Of a stretch of 64,000 nt of DNA, positions 54,650 to 63,977 are shown piece by piece. Under the pieces are notes generated by a model. It did no database searches, was not told where the DNA came from, and saw only the letters and a list, made by a program, of their open reading frames with translations. Numbering within the stretch: the first letter of the stretch is position 1; each line of letters begins with the position of its first letter. Made by a program: the position numbers and the translations under genes. The stretch covers positions 310,001-374,000 of the forward strand of contig NZ_CP023667.1 in the NCBI RefSeq assembly GCF_002443155.1, read 5' to 3'. The stretch comes from Alcaligenes faecalis (GTDB lineage: Bacteria; Pseudomonadota; Gammaproteobacteria; Burkholderiales; Burkholderiaceae_B).

Positions 54650-57039
54650 GTGCATTGCAGCCAAGGTCGTTGAATCAGGAAACAGACGCCGTGGATGGCA
54701 AGTTGGAGAAAACAACGCCGCCTTTGCGGGTCGTGCATATTATTGCGGGGCTGGGACAGGGTGGGGCAGAGACGGTCTTGTTCCGTCTGGTGACAGCTCC
54801 CGGCCAGGCTACCGAACATATTGTGATTTCTCTGGGCGAGGAAGATGTTTTTGGGCCGCAATTGCGTGCCGCAGACATTCCTTTGTACTGCCTGCACATG
54901 CACTCGCCGCTGGGCTTTTTGAAAGGCTTGCGATCCTTGACTCGTGTGCTGCGCGAGGTGCAGCCCGATGTAGTGCAAACCTGGATGTATCACTCTGACC
55001 TGATTGGTGGCGCAGCCGCCCGCTTGGTTGGTATTCCGGCTGTGTCCTGGGGTATCCGTAACTCGGGCGCCAATCTGTATCAAGGCAGCCCGAAAGCTCG
55101 TATGGTGGCCTGGCTGTGCGCTCGCCTGTCGCGCTTTATTCCCAATCTGATTGTGTCTTGTGCCGAAAATGCCGCCCGACGTCATAAACAGTGGGGCTAT
55201 CGTGCTGACATCATGAAAGTGATTCCCAATGGCTACGATTTAAGCCGTTGGCATCCCGATGAGCAGGCTCGTGAAGAAGTGCGCGAAGAATTGGGCCTGT
55301 CACTGGATACGCCTGTTATTGGTAGTGTGGCCCGCTGGAATCCGCTGAAAGATCATCCCAATCTGCTGGCCGCCTTGGCCCGCAGCTTGCACCGTCATCC
55401 CGGCTTGCGTTGCCTCTTGATTGGCGACGGCATGGACAGCAGTAATGAAACCCTGATGCGCTTGCTGGATCAGCATCAGCTGCGTGAGAGCGTCATTCTG
55501 ATGGGGCGACGCAGCGATGTACCCCGCTTGATGAATGCGCTGGACGTACATGTGTTGTCCAGCTCGGCAGAGGGCTTTCCGAACGTGGTGTGTGAAGCCA
55601 TGGCTGCCGGAGTGTCCAATGTGGTCACCGACGTGGGCGATGCGGCCTTGATCGTGGGCAACGAGGGTTGGGTTGTCCCCCCCAGCAATGCCGAGGCCTT
55701 GGCAGGTGCAATCAACAGTGCGGTTGACGAGTTGGGTGCGCCGTCCTGGCAGGCTCGCCATGAGCATGCGCGTGAACGGGTTGCCCGCCTGTTTTCCCTG
55801 GAAGGCATGGTCAAGAACTACACGCAAGCCTGGAAGACGCTGACAGCGCAGTATCCGCCCAAGCGCAAGCGTAGTCGGCAAGCCTTGAATGTGTTGACGG
55901 ACGATTCCAGCAAGAAAACACGCATGCTGATGTTCGTGGTCAATAATCCCGCTTTTTTCCTGTCGCACCGTTTGCCCTTGGCGCAAGCCGCCCAGCGTGA
56001 AGGTTATGACGTGCATGTGGCCACCATGGATGGCCCGGCAGTGGCCGAGATCGAGCGTCACGGCCTGCATCACCATGCTTTACCCATGACGCGCAGCGGG
56101 ACCAATCCCTTGCAAGAGCTGCAAACCATCTGGGCCTTGTGGCGTCTGTTTCGGCGGGAGCGTCCTGAACTGGTGCATGCAGTCACCATCAAACCTGTTC
56201 TGTACGGTGGCATTGCGGCGCGACTGGCCGGTGTGCCGGGCTTTCTAGCTGCCGTATCGGGTTTGGGTTATGTATTTACCAAGCGCGACAAGTCCTTTGA
56301 TCCCGTGCGCTGGATAGCACTGCAGCTTTATCGCATAGCTTTGGGACATCCCAATAGCCGTGTGATTTTTCAAAACAGCAATGACCGTGATGTCTTGCTG
56401 GAAGATCGTGTGGTCAAACGTGACCAGTGCATCCTGATTCGTGGTTCTGGGGTAGACCTGAACGAGTTTCAGGCCGTGCCAGAGCCGGAAGGCCCGCCCG
56501 TTGCCTTGATGGTGTCACGTTTGTTGGTAGACAAGGGCGTGCGAGAGTTTGTGGAAGCTGCCCGTATCAGTGCCGCCCAAGGCAGCCCGGTGAAGTGGGT
56601 ATTGGCTGGCAGTCCTGACCCTGGCAATCCCGCCAGCATCAGCGAGCAGGAATGGCAGAATTGGCAAAAGCAGGGCGTGGTGGAGTGCTTGGGTGAGCGT
56701 AGTGATATTGCGCAGCTGTACGCTCAATCACACATTGCCGTGTTGCCGTCTTATCGTGAAGGCTTGCCTAAATCCTTGGTGGAAGCCGCAGCCTGCGGGC
56801 GCGCGGTGGTTACAACGGATGTACCCGGTTGCCGGGATGCCATTGAGCCTGGAGTAACGGGTGTGCTGGTGCCAGTGCGTAATGCGCAGGCCTTGGCGGC
56901 GGCGGTGATGGAGTTGGGTGAGGATACGGCCAAGCGACAAGCCATGGGGGCGGAAAGCCGCCGTCTGGCTGAAGAGGCCTTTGATATAGGCCGCATCAGC
57001 GAGGCCCATCTGGATCTGTATCAGTATTTGAGCCGTTAA
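54646..57039 (+). CDS. Tandem fusion of two GT4 glycosyltransferases
   Basis: 797 aa. Domain 1 (residues about 25-405): GLGQGGAETVLFRLV, GSVARWNPLKDHPNLL, EGFPNVVCEAMAAGVSNV. A basic linker follows (YPPKRKRSRQ). Domain 2 (about 425-797): FVVNNPAFFLSHRLPLAQAA, TIKPVLYGGIAARLAGVPG, VSRLLVDKGVREFVEAA and YREGLPKSLVEAAACGRAV, similar to PglA-type transferases. Each half has a full GT-B set, so one polypeptide probably adds two successive sugars. Continuous frame, no interruption seen. It is the last gene before the strong terminator at 57073-57146. Confidence 0.88.
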   Translation: MSALQPRSLNQETDAVDGKLEKTTPPLRVVHIIAGLGQGGAETVLFRLVTAPGQATEHIVISLGEEDVFGPQLRAADIPLYCLHMHSPLGFLKGLRSLTRVLREVQPDVVQTWMYHSDLIGGAAARLVGIPAVSWGIRNSGANLYQGSPKARMVAWLCARLSRFIPNLIVSCAENAARRHKQWGYRADIMKVIPNGYDLSRWHPDEQAREEVREELGLSLDTPVIGSVARWNPLKDHPNLLAALARSLHRHPGLRCLLIGDGMDSSNETLMRLLDQHQLRESVILMGRRSDVPRLMNALDVHVLSSSAEGFPNVVCEAMAAGVSNVVTDVGDAALIVGNEGWVVPPSNAEALAGAINSAVDELGAPSWQARHEHARERVARLFSLEGMVKNYTQAWKTLTAQYPPKRKRSRQALNVLTDDSSKKTRMLMFVVNNPAFFLSHRLPLAQAAQREGYDVHVATMDGPAVAEIERHGLHHHALPMTRSGTNPLQELQTIWALWRLFRRERPELVHAVTIKPVLYGGIAARLAGVPGFLAAVSGLGYVFTKRDKSFDPVRWIALQLYRIALGHPNSRVIFQNSNDRDVLLEDRVVKRDQCILIRGSGVDLNEFQAVPEPEGPPVALMVSRLLVDKGVREFVEAARISAAQGSPVKWVLAGSPDPGNPASISEQEWQNWQKQGVVECLGERSDIAQLYAQSHIAVLPSYREGLPKSLVEAAACGRAVVTTDVPGCRDAIEPGVTGVLVPVRNAQALAAAVMELGEDTAKRQAMGAESRRLAEEAFDIGRISEAHLDLYQYLSR

Positions 57040-57072
57040 GGCTCTTTATGCCTTGGTTCAAGACCAAAGCAT

Positions 57073-57146
57073 AAAAAATGGGCTGAGCTGTCTGCTGTGA
57101 CTTGGGGCTGAATCCAAGGTTTCAGAGACAGTTCAGCCCTTTTTTT
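57073..57146. terminator. Long hairpin terminator after the glycan locus
   Basis: GGGCTGA and CTGTCTG pair with the complementary TCAGCCC and AGAGACAG across a loop that contains a second small hairpin (CTTGG/CCAAG). Seven T follow on the plus strand and the other side is A-rich, so it may serve both the glycan locus and the convergent mutase gene. Confidence 0.85.
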
Positions 57147-57246
57147 ACCGCCGAGCCGCCCCAAGGCTGGTCGTCCCGGTAAAAAGTGCCCTCTTGGGGG
57201 ACAGCAAGCCAAAGTTGCCGCGTGGGGGCATTTTTATACTGCGCTG

Positions 57247-57274
57247 GAGACTAGAGACTAGAGACTAGAGACCA
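57247..57274. repeat. Short tandem repeat, 7-bp unit
   Basis: Three perfect copies of GAGACTA and a fourth with one change (GAGACCA), in the gap between the glycan locus terminator and the mutase gene stop. No coding or regulatory role is visible; it could vary in copy number. Confidence 0.85.
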
Positions 57275-57312
57275 GCGAGCAGGGATCTGGGTATTAGCGA
57301 ACCTCCACCGCC

Positions 57313-58701
57313 TTAGAAAGGCAAGGCAGCATCAGGCTTCAAAGCCAACAATGCCGCACGGAATTCCCCCTGAATCCGATCCAGCGCCTCTTGGGACTGG
57401 GCCTCAAAACGCAGCACAATCACAGGCGTGGTGTTGGAGGCACGAGCCAGACCGAAGCCATCCGGATACTCGGCGCGCACACCATCAATCGTGTTGAGCT
57501 GATTGGAGCTGGGGAAGCGGCCTTCTTTTTGCAGGCGGGCAATTAAGGCATGGGGCTCGCCCTCGGCCAGAGGCAGTTTCAGTTCCGGTGTAGACAGGTC
57601 TTGCGGCAAGGCTTCCAGCTCGGCCGTAGGGTTGTCACCGCGAGAAAGGATCGCCAGCAGACGTGCGCCGGTGTACAGGCCATCGTCAAAGCCGTACCAG
57701 CCTTCCTTGAAGAACACGTGGCCGCTCATCTCGCCAGCCAGGGGTGCACCCGTTTCGGCCAGTTTGGCCTTGATCAGTGAATGGCCGGTTTGCCACATCA
57801 AGGGCTCACCACCCGCCTTGGCAATTTCCAGAGCGACGTGGCGGCTGCATTTCACGTCAAAAATAATGGTGGAGCCGGGCTCGCGTTGCAAAATATCGCG
57901 CGCATACAGGATCAACTGGCGGTCTGGCCAGATGATCTGACCGGAGCGAGTCACCACACCCAGGCGGTCGGCATCGCCGTCAAAGGCCAGGCCCACTTCG
58001 CAGTCCGTGTTTTGAACATGGGCGATCAGGTCTTGCAGATTGTGCGGCTCGGCCGGGTCTGGGTGGTGGTTGGGGAAGCTGCCATCTACATCCTCAAACA
58101 GCATGTCCACTTCGCAACCCAGGGCCTTGAACAGGCGGGCGGCTACGACGCCACCGACGCCATTGCCGCAGTCCAGGGCAATTTTCATGGGGCGGGCCAG
58201 CGTTACACGTTCTGCAATGGTGTTGACGTACAGGTCCAGCAGGTCTTTCTTTTCGTCCGTGCCTGCTTGTGGTGCTGGTTGAACCCCGGCTTGCATACGC
58301 TTCATCAAATCCTGGATGTCCTGGCCGTGCAAGGTCTTGCCAGCCATCATCATCTTGAAGCCGTTGTAATTGGATGGGTTATGGCTGCCTGTAATGGCTA
58401 CGCCCGAGCCGGTTTCAAGCACATTGGCCGCAAAATAGACGACGGGGGTGGGCACCATGCCCAGATCAACGGTATTCACGCCACCTGCCTGGATGCCTTT
58501 TCGCAGGGCCAAGGACAGAGAGGGGCTGCTGTGACGGCCGTCATAGCCTACTACCAAGGTCTGGACTTTCTGCTCACGTGCCGAGGCCGCCAGGGCCAAG
58601 CCTAATTGATAGGCAAAATCTGGATTCAGTTGTTCAGGAACGGTGCCTCGGATGTCGTAGGCTTTGAATACAGCGGTCGGAAGAGCAGAAATTGGAGTCA
58701 C
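57313..58701 (-). CDS. Phosphomannomutase/phosphoglucomutase
   Basis: 462 aa from the GTG at 58701 (AGGA 10 bases upstream), the length of Pseudomonas AlgC; longer in-frame starts up to 58890 add residues without family similarity. Seen: FKAYDIRGTVPEQLNPDFAY, phosphoserine loop AITGSHNPSNYNGFK, metal loop FDGDADRLGV, sugar-binding GEMSGHVFF and the C-terminal RASNTTPVIVLRFEA. It interconverts hexose 1- and 6-phosphates for nucleotide-sugar synthesis and therefore supports the adjacent glycan locus as well as LPS. Confidence 0.93.
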   Translation of the reverse strand: MTPISALPTAVFKAYDIRGTVPEQLNPDFAYQLGLALAASAREQKVQTLVVGYDGRHSSPSLSLALRKGIQAGGVNTVDLGMVPTPVVYFAANVLETGSGVAITGSHNPSNYNGFKMMMAGKTLHGQDIQDLMKRMQAGVQPAPQAGTDEKKDLLDLYVNTIAERVTLARPMKIALDCGNGVGGVVAARLFKALGCEVDMLFEDVDGSFPNHHPDPAEPHNLQDLIAHVQNTDCEVGLAFDGDADRLGVVTRSGQIIWPDRQLILYARDILQREPGSTIIFDVKCSRHVALEIAKAGGEPLMWQTGHSLIKAKLAETGAPLAGEMSGHVFFKEGWYGFDDGLYTGARLLAILSRGDNPTAELEALPQDLSTPELKLPLAEGEPHALIARLQKEGRFPSSNQLNTIDGVRAEYPDGFGLARASNTTPVIVLRFEAQSQEALDRIQGEFRAALLALKPDAALPF

Positions 58702-58830
58702 TGTCGGATCCTGTGGAGTTAAATAAAGAAACCAGTTTAGCGCGAATGTCATCGGCTTTCGTGAGTTACCATTAAGAGCTGTAGCGCGACAGCAAGAGCG
58801 CCTGATTGTTTTTCTTGAGTGGCTTGGGTC

Positions 58831-60246
58831 ATGACTTTTCTGAACGAACTTGAACAGCGTATTGGTCAGCAGCATGTGCTGACAGGACAATCCATGCAGC
58901 AGTACCTGGAGGATTGGCGTGGACGCTATACCGGTACTGCGTTGGCGGTGGCCCGGCCTGCAACGACGGAAGAAGTGGCCCAGGTTGTGCGTCTATGCGC
59001 GCAGCACCGCGTGCCCATCGTCCCTCAAGGCGGCAATACCGGCTTGTGCGGGGGCGCGACTCCGGACAATAGTGCGACGGCGCTGGTACTGTCTTTGGAG
59101 CGCTTGAACAAGATTCGCAGCGTGGATACTGATAACGACACCATGGTGGTGGAAGCCGGCTGCATTTTGCAAAACGTGCAGCAAGCCGCCCGCGACCATC
59201 AGCGCCTATTCCCCTTGAGCCTGGCCGCAGAAGGCAGTTGCACCATTGGTGGCAATTTGGCGACCAATGCGGGCGGCACGCAGGTTCTGCGTTACGGCAA
59301 TGCCCGCGACCTGACATTGGGGCTGGAAGTCGTCACTGCTCAGGGCGAAATCCTGCATGGTCTGCTTGGCCTGCGCAAGGACAATACCGGCTACGACCTG
59401 CGCAACCTGTTCATTGGTAGCGAAGGCACCTTGGGCATCATCACCGCTGCCACCATCAAACTCTATCCCCAGCCAGTCGCTGCATGCACCGCCTTGCTGG
59501 CGCTGAACACAATTGAAGATGCCGTACAAGTGCTGGCCCTGGCCCGTCAGGGCTTGGCCGCTTCCTTGACCGGCTTTGAGCTGATTGCAGGCAACTGCTT
59601 GCAAGCGGTACTGCACTGCTACCCCGATCAACGCATGCCTTTCCAGGGGCCGGCAGAAAAAGCGGCCTGGTATGCCTTGCTGGAACTGTCCGATAGCGAA
59701 AGCCTGGAGCATGCCCGCGAGCGTTTTGAGAGCGTGATCGGTCTGGCTCTGGAGCAAGATTTGGTGCAAGACGCCGTTATTGCCGAGACCATCGCACAAA
59801 GCAAGGCGCTCTGGCACTTGCGTGAAAGTATTCCCCTGGCTGAAAAAGCCTATGGGAAAAGCATCAAGCATGATGTGTCCATTCCCGTGTCTGTGATGTC
59901 CCAGTTCGTGCATGAGACGGACAAGGCCTTGCAGGAAGCCTTCCCCGGTCTGGAAAACGTGACGTTCGGGCATTTGGGCGACGGCAATCTGCACTACAAC
60001 GTGGCGCGCGGCACCGCCTTCACGGAAGAAGAGCTGCTCAAGCGTCAGGACGAGATTTACGCCCTGGTGCATGACAGCGTGCACCGCTTCAATGGTTCGA
60101 TCAGCGCCGAGCATGGTGTGGGTCAACTCAAACGCCAACTGCTGCCACGTTATAAAGATCCCGTTTCCCTGACCTTGATGAAGCAGATCAAGATGGCACT
60201 GGATCCGTTGGGGATCATGAACCCCGGTAAGGTATTGCCCGACTGA
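58831..60246 (+). CDS. FAD-linked D-2-hydroxyacid dehydrogenase (GlcD/D2HGDH-like)
   Basis: 471 aa from the ATG at 58831; a GTG 12 bases earlier is possible. Seen: PP-loop VPQGGNTGLCGGATPDNSAT, GGNLATNAGGTQVLRYGNA, GSEGTLGIITAAT, HLGDGNLHYNV with the metal-type histidines, and SAEHGVGQLKR. Known: the family oxidises D-lactate, D-2-hydroxyglutarate or glycolate with FAD. The compact single-chain form fits D-2-hydroxyglutarate or D-lactate dehydrogenase. The substrate is not fixed. It is divergent from the mutase gene and 21 bases upstream of a PAP2 gene. Confidence 0.88.
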   Translation: MTFLNELEQRIGQQHVLTGQSMQQYLEDWRGRYTGTALAVARPATTEEVAQVVRLCAQHRVPIVPQGGNTGLCGGATPDNSATALVLSLERLNKIRSVDTDNDTMVVEAGCILQNVQQAARDHQRLFPLSLAAEGSCTIGGNLATNAGGTQVLRYGNARDLTLGLEVVTAQGEILHGLLGLRKDNTGYDLRNLFIGSEGTLGIITAATIKLYPQPVAACTALLALNTIEDAVQVLALARQGLAASLTGFELIAGNCLQAVLHCYPDQRMPFQGPAEKAAWYALLELSDSESLEHARERFESVIGLALEQDLVQDAVIAETIAQSKALWHLRESIPLAEKAYGKSIKHDVSIPVSVMSQFVHETDKALQEAFPGLENVTFGHLGDGNLHYNVARGTAFTEEELLKRQDEIYALVHDSVHRFNGSISAEHGVGQLKRQLLPRYKDPVSLTLMKQIKMALDPLGIMNPGKVLPD

Positions 60247-60267
60247 TTGAAGTTACTTGGTGTGTAG

Positions 60268-60954
60268 ATGTTTTTTCGTCCTTATATCGTTGCCAGTGCC
60301 GTCTTGTTTACTGTTTTGGGAATCGTCGCGGCCGTGACGATGGGTTCGGCAACGGATCTGTCTCTCAGCGCCTATTTCTATGACACGCAAGTCCAGGATT
60401 TTTCCTGGCGTTTGCAGCCTTTTGTGGATTTGTTCGGGCGCAGATTGGTCTGGTTCGTCCCCTTTGGCGGCGCGGTGATATGGACGATTGTGGCGTGGCG
60501 GCAGCCCAGGGGCTCCCGCCGCCAATTGGCCTGGGCGGGGGCGGCTTTTTTCATGGGTAGTGGCCCGTTAATGGTCGGCGTGCTGAAACATCTGACCGCC
60601 ATGCCAAGGCCCTTTAATCTGGCCATGTTCGGTGGCACAGAATCCATGCCTGCCTACTTTTGGGCGCATTCCTGGGCTGAGGCCGGCAATGCCTTGCCCA
60701 GCGCTCATGCCGCATCCGGTTTTGTGCTCCTGTCCCTGTTCTTTGTAGGCCTCATGACAGGCTGCCGCAAATTGGCCGCCGGGGGCTTTGTACTGGGTAT
60801 CAGCGCCGGTTTGCTGTTCGGCTTTTTGCGTATCATGCAGGGCTACCATTTTCTTAGCCAGGTGCTGGCTTCGGGCGCTGTGCTGGGACTGTATGGCTGC
60901 GTGCTGTTTTATATCTTGTGGTCTTGGGCCAGACATAAGCAATTGCCTGCCTAG
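60268..60954 (+). CDS. PAP2-family membrane phosphatase
   Basis: 228 aa with about six membrane helices. Seen: the tripartite phosphatase motif KHLTAMPRPF (KxxxxxxRP), NALPSAHAASGFVL (PSAH) and RIMQGYHFLSQVLA (RxxxxxHFxxD-like, with Gln in place of the usual Asp). Known: such proteins act on lipid A, undecaprenyl pyrophosphate or phosphatidic acid at the membrane. The Gln at the motif 3 position is unusual. It ends at a terminator and may share a transcript with the dehydrogenase. Confidence 0.88.
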   Translation: MFFRPYIVASAVLFTVLGIVAAVTMGSATDLSLSAYFYDTQVQDFSWRLQPFVDLFGRRLVWFVPFGGAVIWTIVAWRQPRGSRRQLAWAGAAFFMGSGPLMVGVLKHLTAMPRPFNLAMFGGTESMPAYFWAHSWAEAGNALPSAHAASGFVLLSLFFVGLMTGCRKLAAGGFVLGISAGLLFGFLRIMQGYHFLSQVLASGAVLGLYGCVLFYILWSWARHKQLPA

Positions 60955-60971
60955 TGGCTCTATGAATCTGC

Positions 60972-60997
60972 AAAAGGGGACTTCAAGTCCCTTTTTT
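60972..60997 (+). terminator. Terminator of the PAP2 gene
   Basis: GGGAC/GTCCC stem around TTCAA, extended by A/T pairs and followed by six T. Confidence 0.75.
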
Positions 60998-61030
60998 GTT
61001 TTTGCGAGCCTGTTTCTATAGGCCTTACGT

Positions 61031-61071
61031 AACAACACCCCGAAGCCAGGTAGCGGCTGCGGGGTGTTGTT
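61031..61071 (-). terminator. Hairpin after fahA
   Basis: Perfect 12-bp stem AACAACACCCCG with inner AGCC/GGCT pairing, 55 bases past the fahA stop. No T run follows on the minus strand, so its strength is uncertain. Confidence 0.6.
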
Positions 61072-61125
61072 CACAAGCAAGCGTCTCTTGCTAATCAGAC
61101 CTTCGCAGGTTTGGGTGCCTTGAGC

Positions 61126-62451
61126 TTAAGGCACGGCAGGCAGTACACGTCCGGCGCATTCACCAAAAGACAGGGTTGGGTAGCCTTCTTGACGGCACAG
61201 GCCCTTCAAGATGATCTCGTCCTGATCTTCCAGGAATTTGCGCTGTTCGCCCCAAGGCAGATCAATGGGGTTCTTGCCGCCCTGGTTCATTTCCAGCAAG
61301 GAGCCTTCCTGACCCTTGGCCGGGCCGGACAAGGTGCCGGTGCCCAGCAGGTCGCCGGTTTGCAGGTTGCAGCCGTTGACGCTGTGGTGGGCGACCAGTT
61401 GGGCCACGGTCCAATAGGCTTCCTTGAAGTTGCTACGCGAGAGCAGAGCCGGGTCTTTCTTTTGCTGACGAGACTGCTCAGTGCTCAGGTACACCTCCAA
61501 TTCCACGTCCAGAACGCCACTTTCTTGGTTGGCCTGATCCTGCAAATAAGGTAGAGGCTGAGGATCGGATTCAGGACGACTGAACGGGCGACGGAAGGGA
61601 GCCAGGGCTTCCAGTGTCACGACCCAGGGGGAGATCGTCGAGGCAAAGTTCTTGGCCAGGAAAGGGCCCAAAGGCTGGTATTCCCAGGCTTGCAGATCGC
61701 GTGCCGACCAGTCATTGAACAGGCACAGACCAAAAACGTGTTCGTCTGCCTGACCGATAGGGATACGGTGACCAGCTTCGTTGCCTTTGCCAATCAGAAT
61801 GCCCATTTCCAGTTCAAAGTCTAGGCGCTGGCAAGGACCAAAGTTGGGCTGCTCCTGCCCCTCGGGTGGGCGGGTCTGGCCGACGGGGCGCGGGAACTGC
61901 TGGCCGGATACCCCAATGCTGGAGGCGCGGCCATGGTAGCCGATAGGCACCCACTTGTAGTTGGGCAGCAAGGGCGCATCGGGGCGGAACTGTTTGCCCA
62001 CCGCCGTTGCGTGGTGCACGGAAATGTAGAAGTCGGTGTAGTCGCCAATCTGGGCGGGCAGGGCGTATTCCAGCTTGCTGCGTTCGATCAGCATGGGGCG
62101 CAGACGTGATTCGGCCGAGGAGCCCTGACGCAAGTCGTGCGACAAGGCGGCACGCAGTGCGCTCCAATATTCCTGACCCAAGGCCATCAGGCCATTCAGT
62201 GCCGGTTTGACGCAAGCGGCCAGAGCGTCGGCGGCTTTGCCGTGCCAGGGGGTATCGCAGGCCAGCAGGCCCAGGTCCAGCGCGTAAGGGCCAATGGCCA
62301 CCATGACGCGGAAGTCTTCCTGACTGTCACGGCGACGGGCCACGGCAAAGGGCAGGTTCTGGATGGGGAAACCGTTATCGGCCTCGTTGGCGCCGGGCAC
62401 CCAGCTTTGCAGCTTGGGGTCGTGAGTGTCATTCAGATAAGGTCGGGTCAT
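61126..62451 (-). CDS. fahA: Fumarylacetoacetase
   Basis: 441 aa from the ATG at 62451, which overlaps the hmgA stop by 4 bases (ATGA); longer in-frame starts lie inside hmgA and were rejected. Seen: [18 protein letters not shown] (Asp and catalytic His of the FAH site), [17 protein letters not shown] (two Glu metal ligands) and [14 protein letters not shown] (Asp ligand). It splits 4-fumarylacetoacetate to fumarate and acetoacetate, the last step of tyrosine and phenylalanine degradation. Confidence 0.97.
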   Translation of the reverse strand: MTRPYLNDTHDPKLQSWVPGANEADNGFPIQNLPFAVARRRDSQEDFRVMVAIGPYALDLGLLACDTPWHGKAADALAACVKPALNGLMALGQEYWSALRAALSHDLRQGSSAESRLRPMLIERSKLEYALPAQIGDYTDFYISVHHATAVGKQFRPDAPLLPNYKWVPIGYHGRASSIGVSGQQFPRPVGQTRPPEGQEQPNFGPCQRLDFELEMGILIGKGNEAGHRIPIGQADEHVFGLCLFNDWSARDLQAWEYQPLGPFLAKNFASTISPWVVTLEALAPFRRPFSRPESDPQPLPYLQDQANQESGVLDVELEVYLSTEQSRQQKKDPALLSRSNFKEAYWTVAQLVAHHSVNGCNLQTGDLLGTGTLSGPAKGQEGSLLEMNQGGKNPIDLPWGEQRKFLEDQDEIILKGLCRQEGYPTLSFGECAGRVLPAVP

Positions 62452-63752
62452 GCCTTTTGTTCCGTAGAGAAGTGTTTTTCCAGTCCGTCCCAGACGGCGT
62501 CGTAATTGGCTTGCAGACTGCCGCTTTGCAAGGCCTGTGGCGAGGGGCGGATGACTTTGCGGGTCTCGAACATAAAGGCCATGGTACCGCGCAGATAGTC
62601 TGCCTTGCTCAAGTCCGCACTGCTGGCCTTGTCGAAGGTGTTGGCGTCGGGGCCATGCGGGCTCATGCAATTGTGCAGGCTGGAGCCGCCGGGTGCAAAG
62701 CCATCGGCCTTGGCATCGTACACACCCTGGATCAGGCCCATGAATTCGCTGGCGAAGTTACGGTGGAACCACGGTGGGCGGAAGGTGTTTTCCATGGCCA
62801 GAATGCGTGGTGGGAAAATCGCAAAGTCCAGGTTGGCCGTGCCGGGGGTATCGGAGGGTGAGGTCAATACGCTGAAAATGCAGGGATCGGGGTGATCGTA
62901 GCTGATCGAGCCGATCACGTTGAAGTCGCGTAAATCGTATTTGTAGGGGGCGTGCGTGCCATGCCAGGCCACCACGTCCAGCGGCGAGTGCGTCAGTTGC
63001 GCAACCCAGAAGCCGCCTGTGAATTTGGTGACCAGCTCATGCGGCGCGCTGACATCTTCGTACCAGGCCACCGGCGTTTTGAAGTCGCGGGCATTGGCCA
63101 GGCCGTTGGAGCCGATCGGGCCCAGTTCGGGCAAGCGCAAAGGCGCACCGAAGTTTTCAAGCAGATAGCCGCGGGCCACATCGTCCAGCAACTCTACCTT
63201 GAAGCGTACGCCACGCGGCATGACGGCAATCTCGCAAGGCTCGATTTCCATGATGCCCAGTTCGCTGACCAGACGCAGGCGGCCCTGTTCAGGCACGAAC
63301 ATCATTTCGGCGTCGGCGTTGTAGAACACGCGCCGACCCATGGACTGGTTGATGGCGTACAGATGGATGGCAACGCCGCTTTGCGAGTCGCTGCTGCCAT
63401 TGCCCGCCCAGGTATGGACACCGGCCAGAAAATCGGTGGGTGTGGTGGGCAGATTCAGTGGGCTCCAGCGCAGGCGATTGGGGTTGGCCGGGCCCTGGCC
63501 GAAGTTTTCATTCCAGTGGGAAGCGCCTTCAAATGCCGTAAATGCCCCTTGCTTGGCGCTGGGGCGAATGCGGTACAGCCAGGAGCGGCGGTTATCGGCG
63601 CGTGGTGCGGTAAAGGCCGTGCCGGACAACTGCTCGGCATACAGTCCGTACGGGCAGCGCTGTGGCGAGTTGCGTCCCAGCGGTAGCGCACCGGGCAGAG
63701 CCTCGGTGGCAAAGGCGTTACCAAAACCAATCTGATAATTCAAAGAGCTCAT
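62448..63752 (-). CDS. hmgA: Homogentisate 1,2-dioxygenase
   Basis: 434 aa. Seen: the N-terminal [19 protein letters not shown], the iron-ligand region [20 protein letters not shown] (His and Glu) and [17 protein letters not shown] (second His), all as in HGO enzymes. It opens the homogentisate ring with Fe(II) and O2 to maleylacetoacetate. GGAG precedes the ATG. A maleylacetoacetate isomerase gene is not in the window. Confidence 0.97.
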   Translation of the reverse strand: MSSLNYQIGFGNAFATEALPGALPLGRNSPQRCPYGLYAEQLSGTAFTAPRADNRRSWLYRIRPSAKQGAFTAFEGASHWNENFGQGPANPNRLRWSPLNLPTTPTDFLAGVHTWAGNGSSDSQSGVAIHLYAINQSMGRRVFYNADAEMMFVPEQGRLRLVSELGIMEIEPCEIAVMPRGVRFKVELLDDVARGYLLENFGAPLRLPELGPIGSNGLANARDFKTPVAWYEDVSAPHELVTKFTGGFWVAQLTHSPLDVVAWHGTHAPYKYDLRDFNVIGSISYDHPDPCIFSVLTSPSDTPGTANLDFAIFPPRILAMENTFRPPWFHRNFASEFMGLIQGVYDAKADGFAPGGSSLHNCMSPHGPDANTFDKASSADLSKADYLRGTMAFMFETRKVIRPSPQALQSGSLQANYDAVWDGLEKHFSTEQKA

Positions 63753-63767
63753 TAGGGGTCTCCAGAT

Positions 63768-63977
63768 TCAGGCAGCCTGCTCCAGGCAGGTCTGGCGGGC
63801 AGCATCCAAGGCTTGCTTGATCACATCCAGCGAGCCGACATGATTGCACAGCAAAAGCACCAAAGCGGCATTCATGGCATGGCTTTGTGCCGTGCTCAGA
63901 CCTTGGTGGGCATCGATCAACATTTGGTAGAAATCGTCCGCCCGTTCCAGGGGGGTATCGGTATTCAGTGTAGACAT
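63768..63977 (-). CDS. DUF2783-family small protein
   Basis: 69 aa. Seen: MSTLNTDTPLERADDFYQ and IDAHQGLSTAQSHAMNAA, the pattern of the small DUF2783 proteins that precede hmgA in many proteobacteria. GGAGAG precedes the ATG and hmgA starts 15 bases after its stop, so it is the first gene of the operon seen here. Function unknown. Confidence 0.82.
   Translation of the reverse strand: MSTLNTDTPLERADDFYQMLIDAHQGLSTAQSHAMNAALVLLLCNHVGSLDVIKQALDAARQTCLEQAA

Noticed and set aside
57170..57240. Possible intergenic repeat element with TTGGGGGACAGC-like words
   Set aside because: It resembles intergenic words seen in some Burkholderiales, but only one copy occurs in this window, so a repeat cannot be shown.
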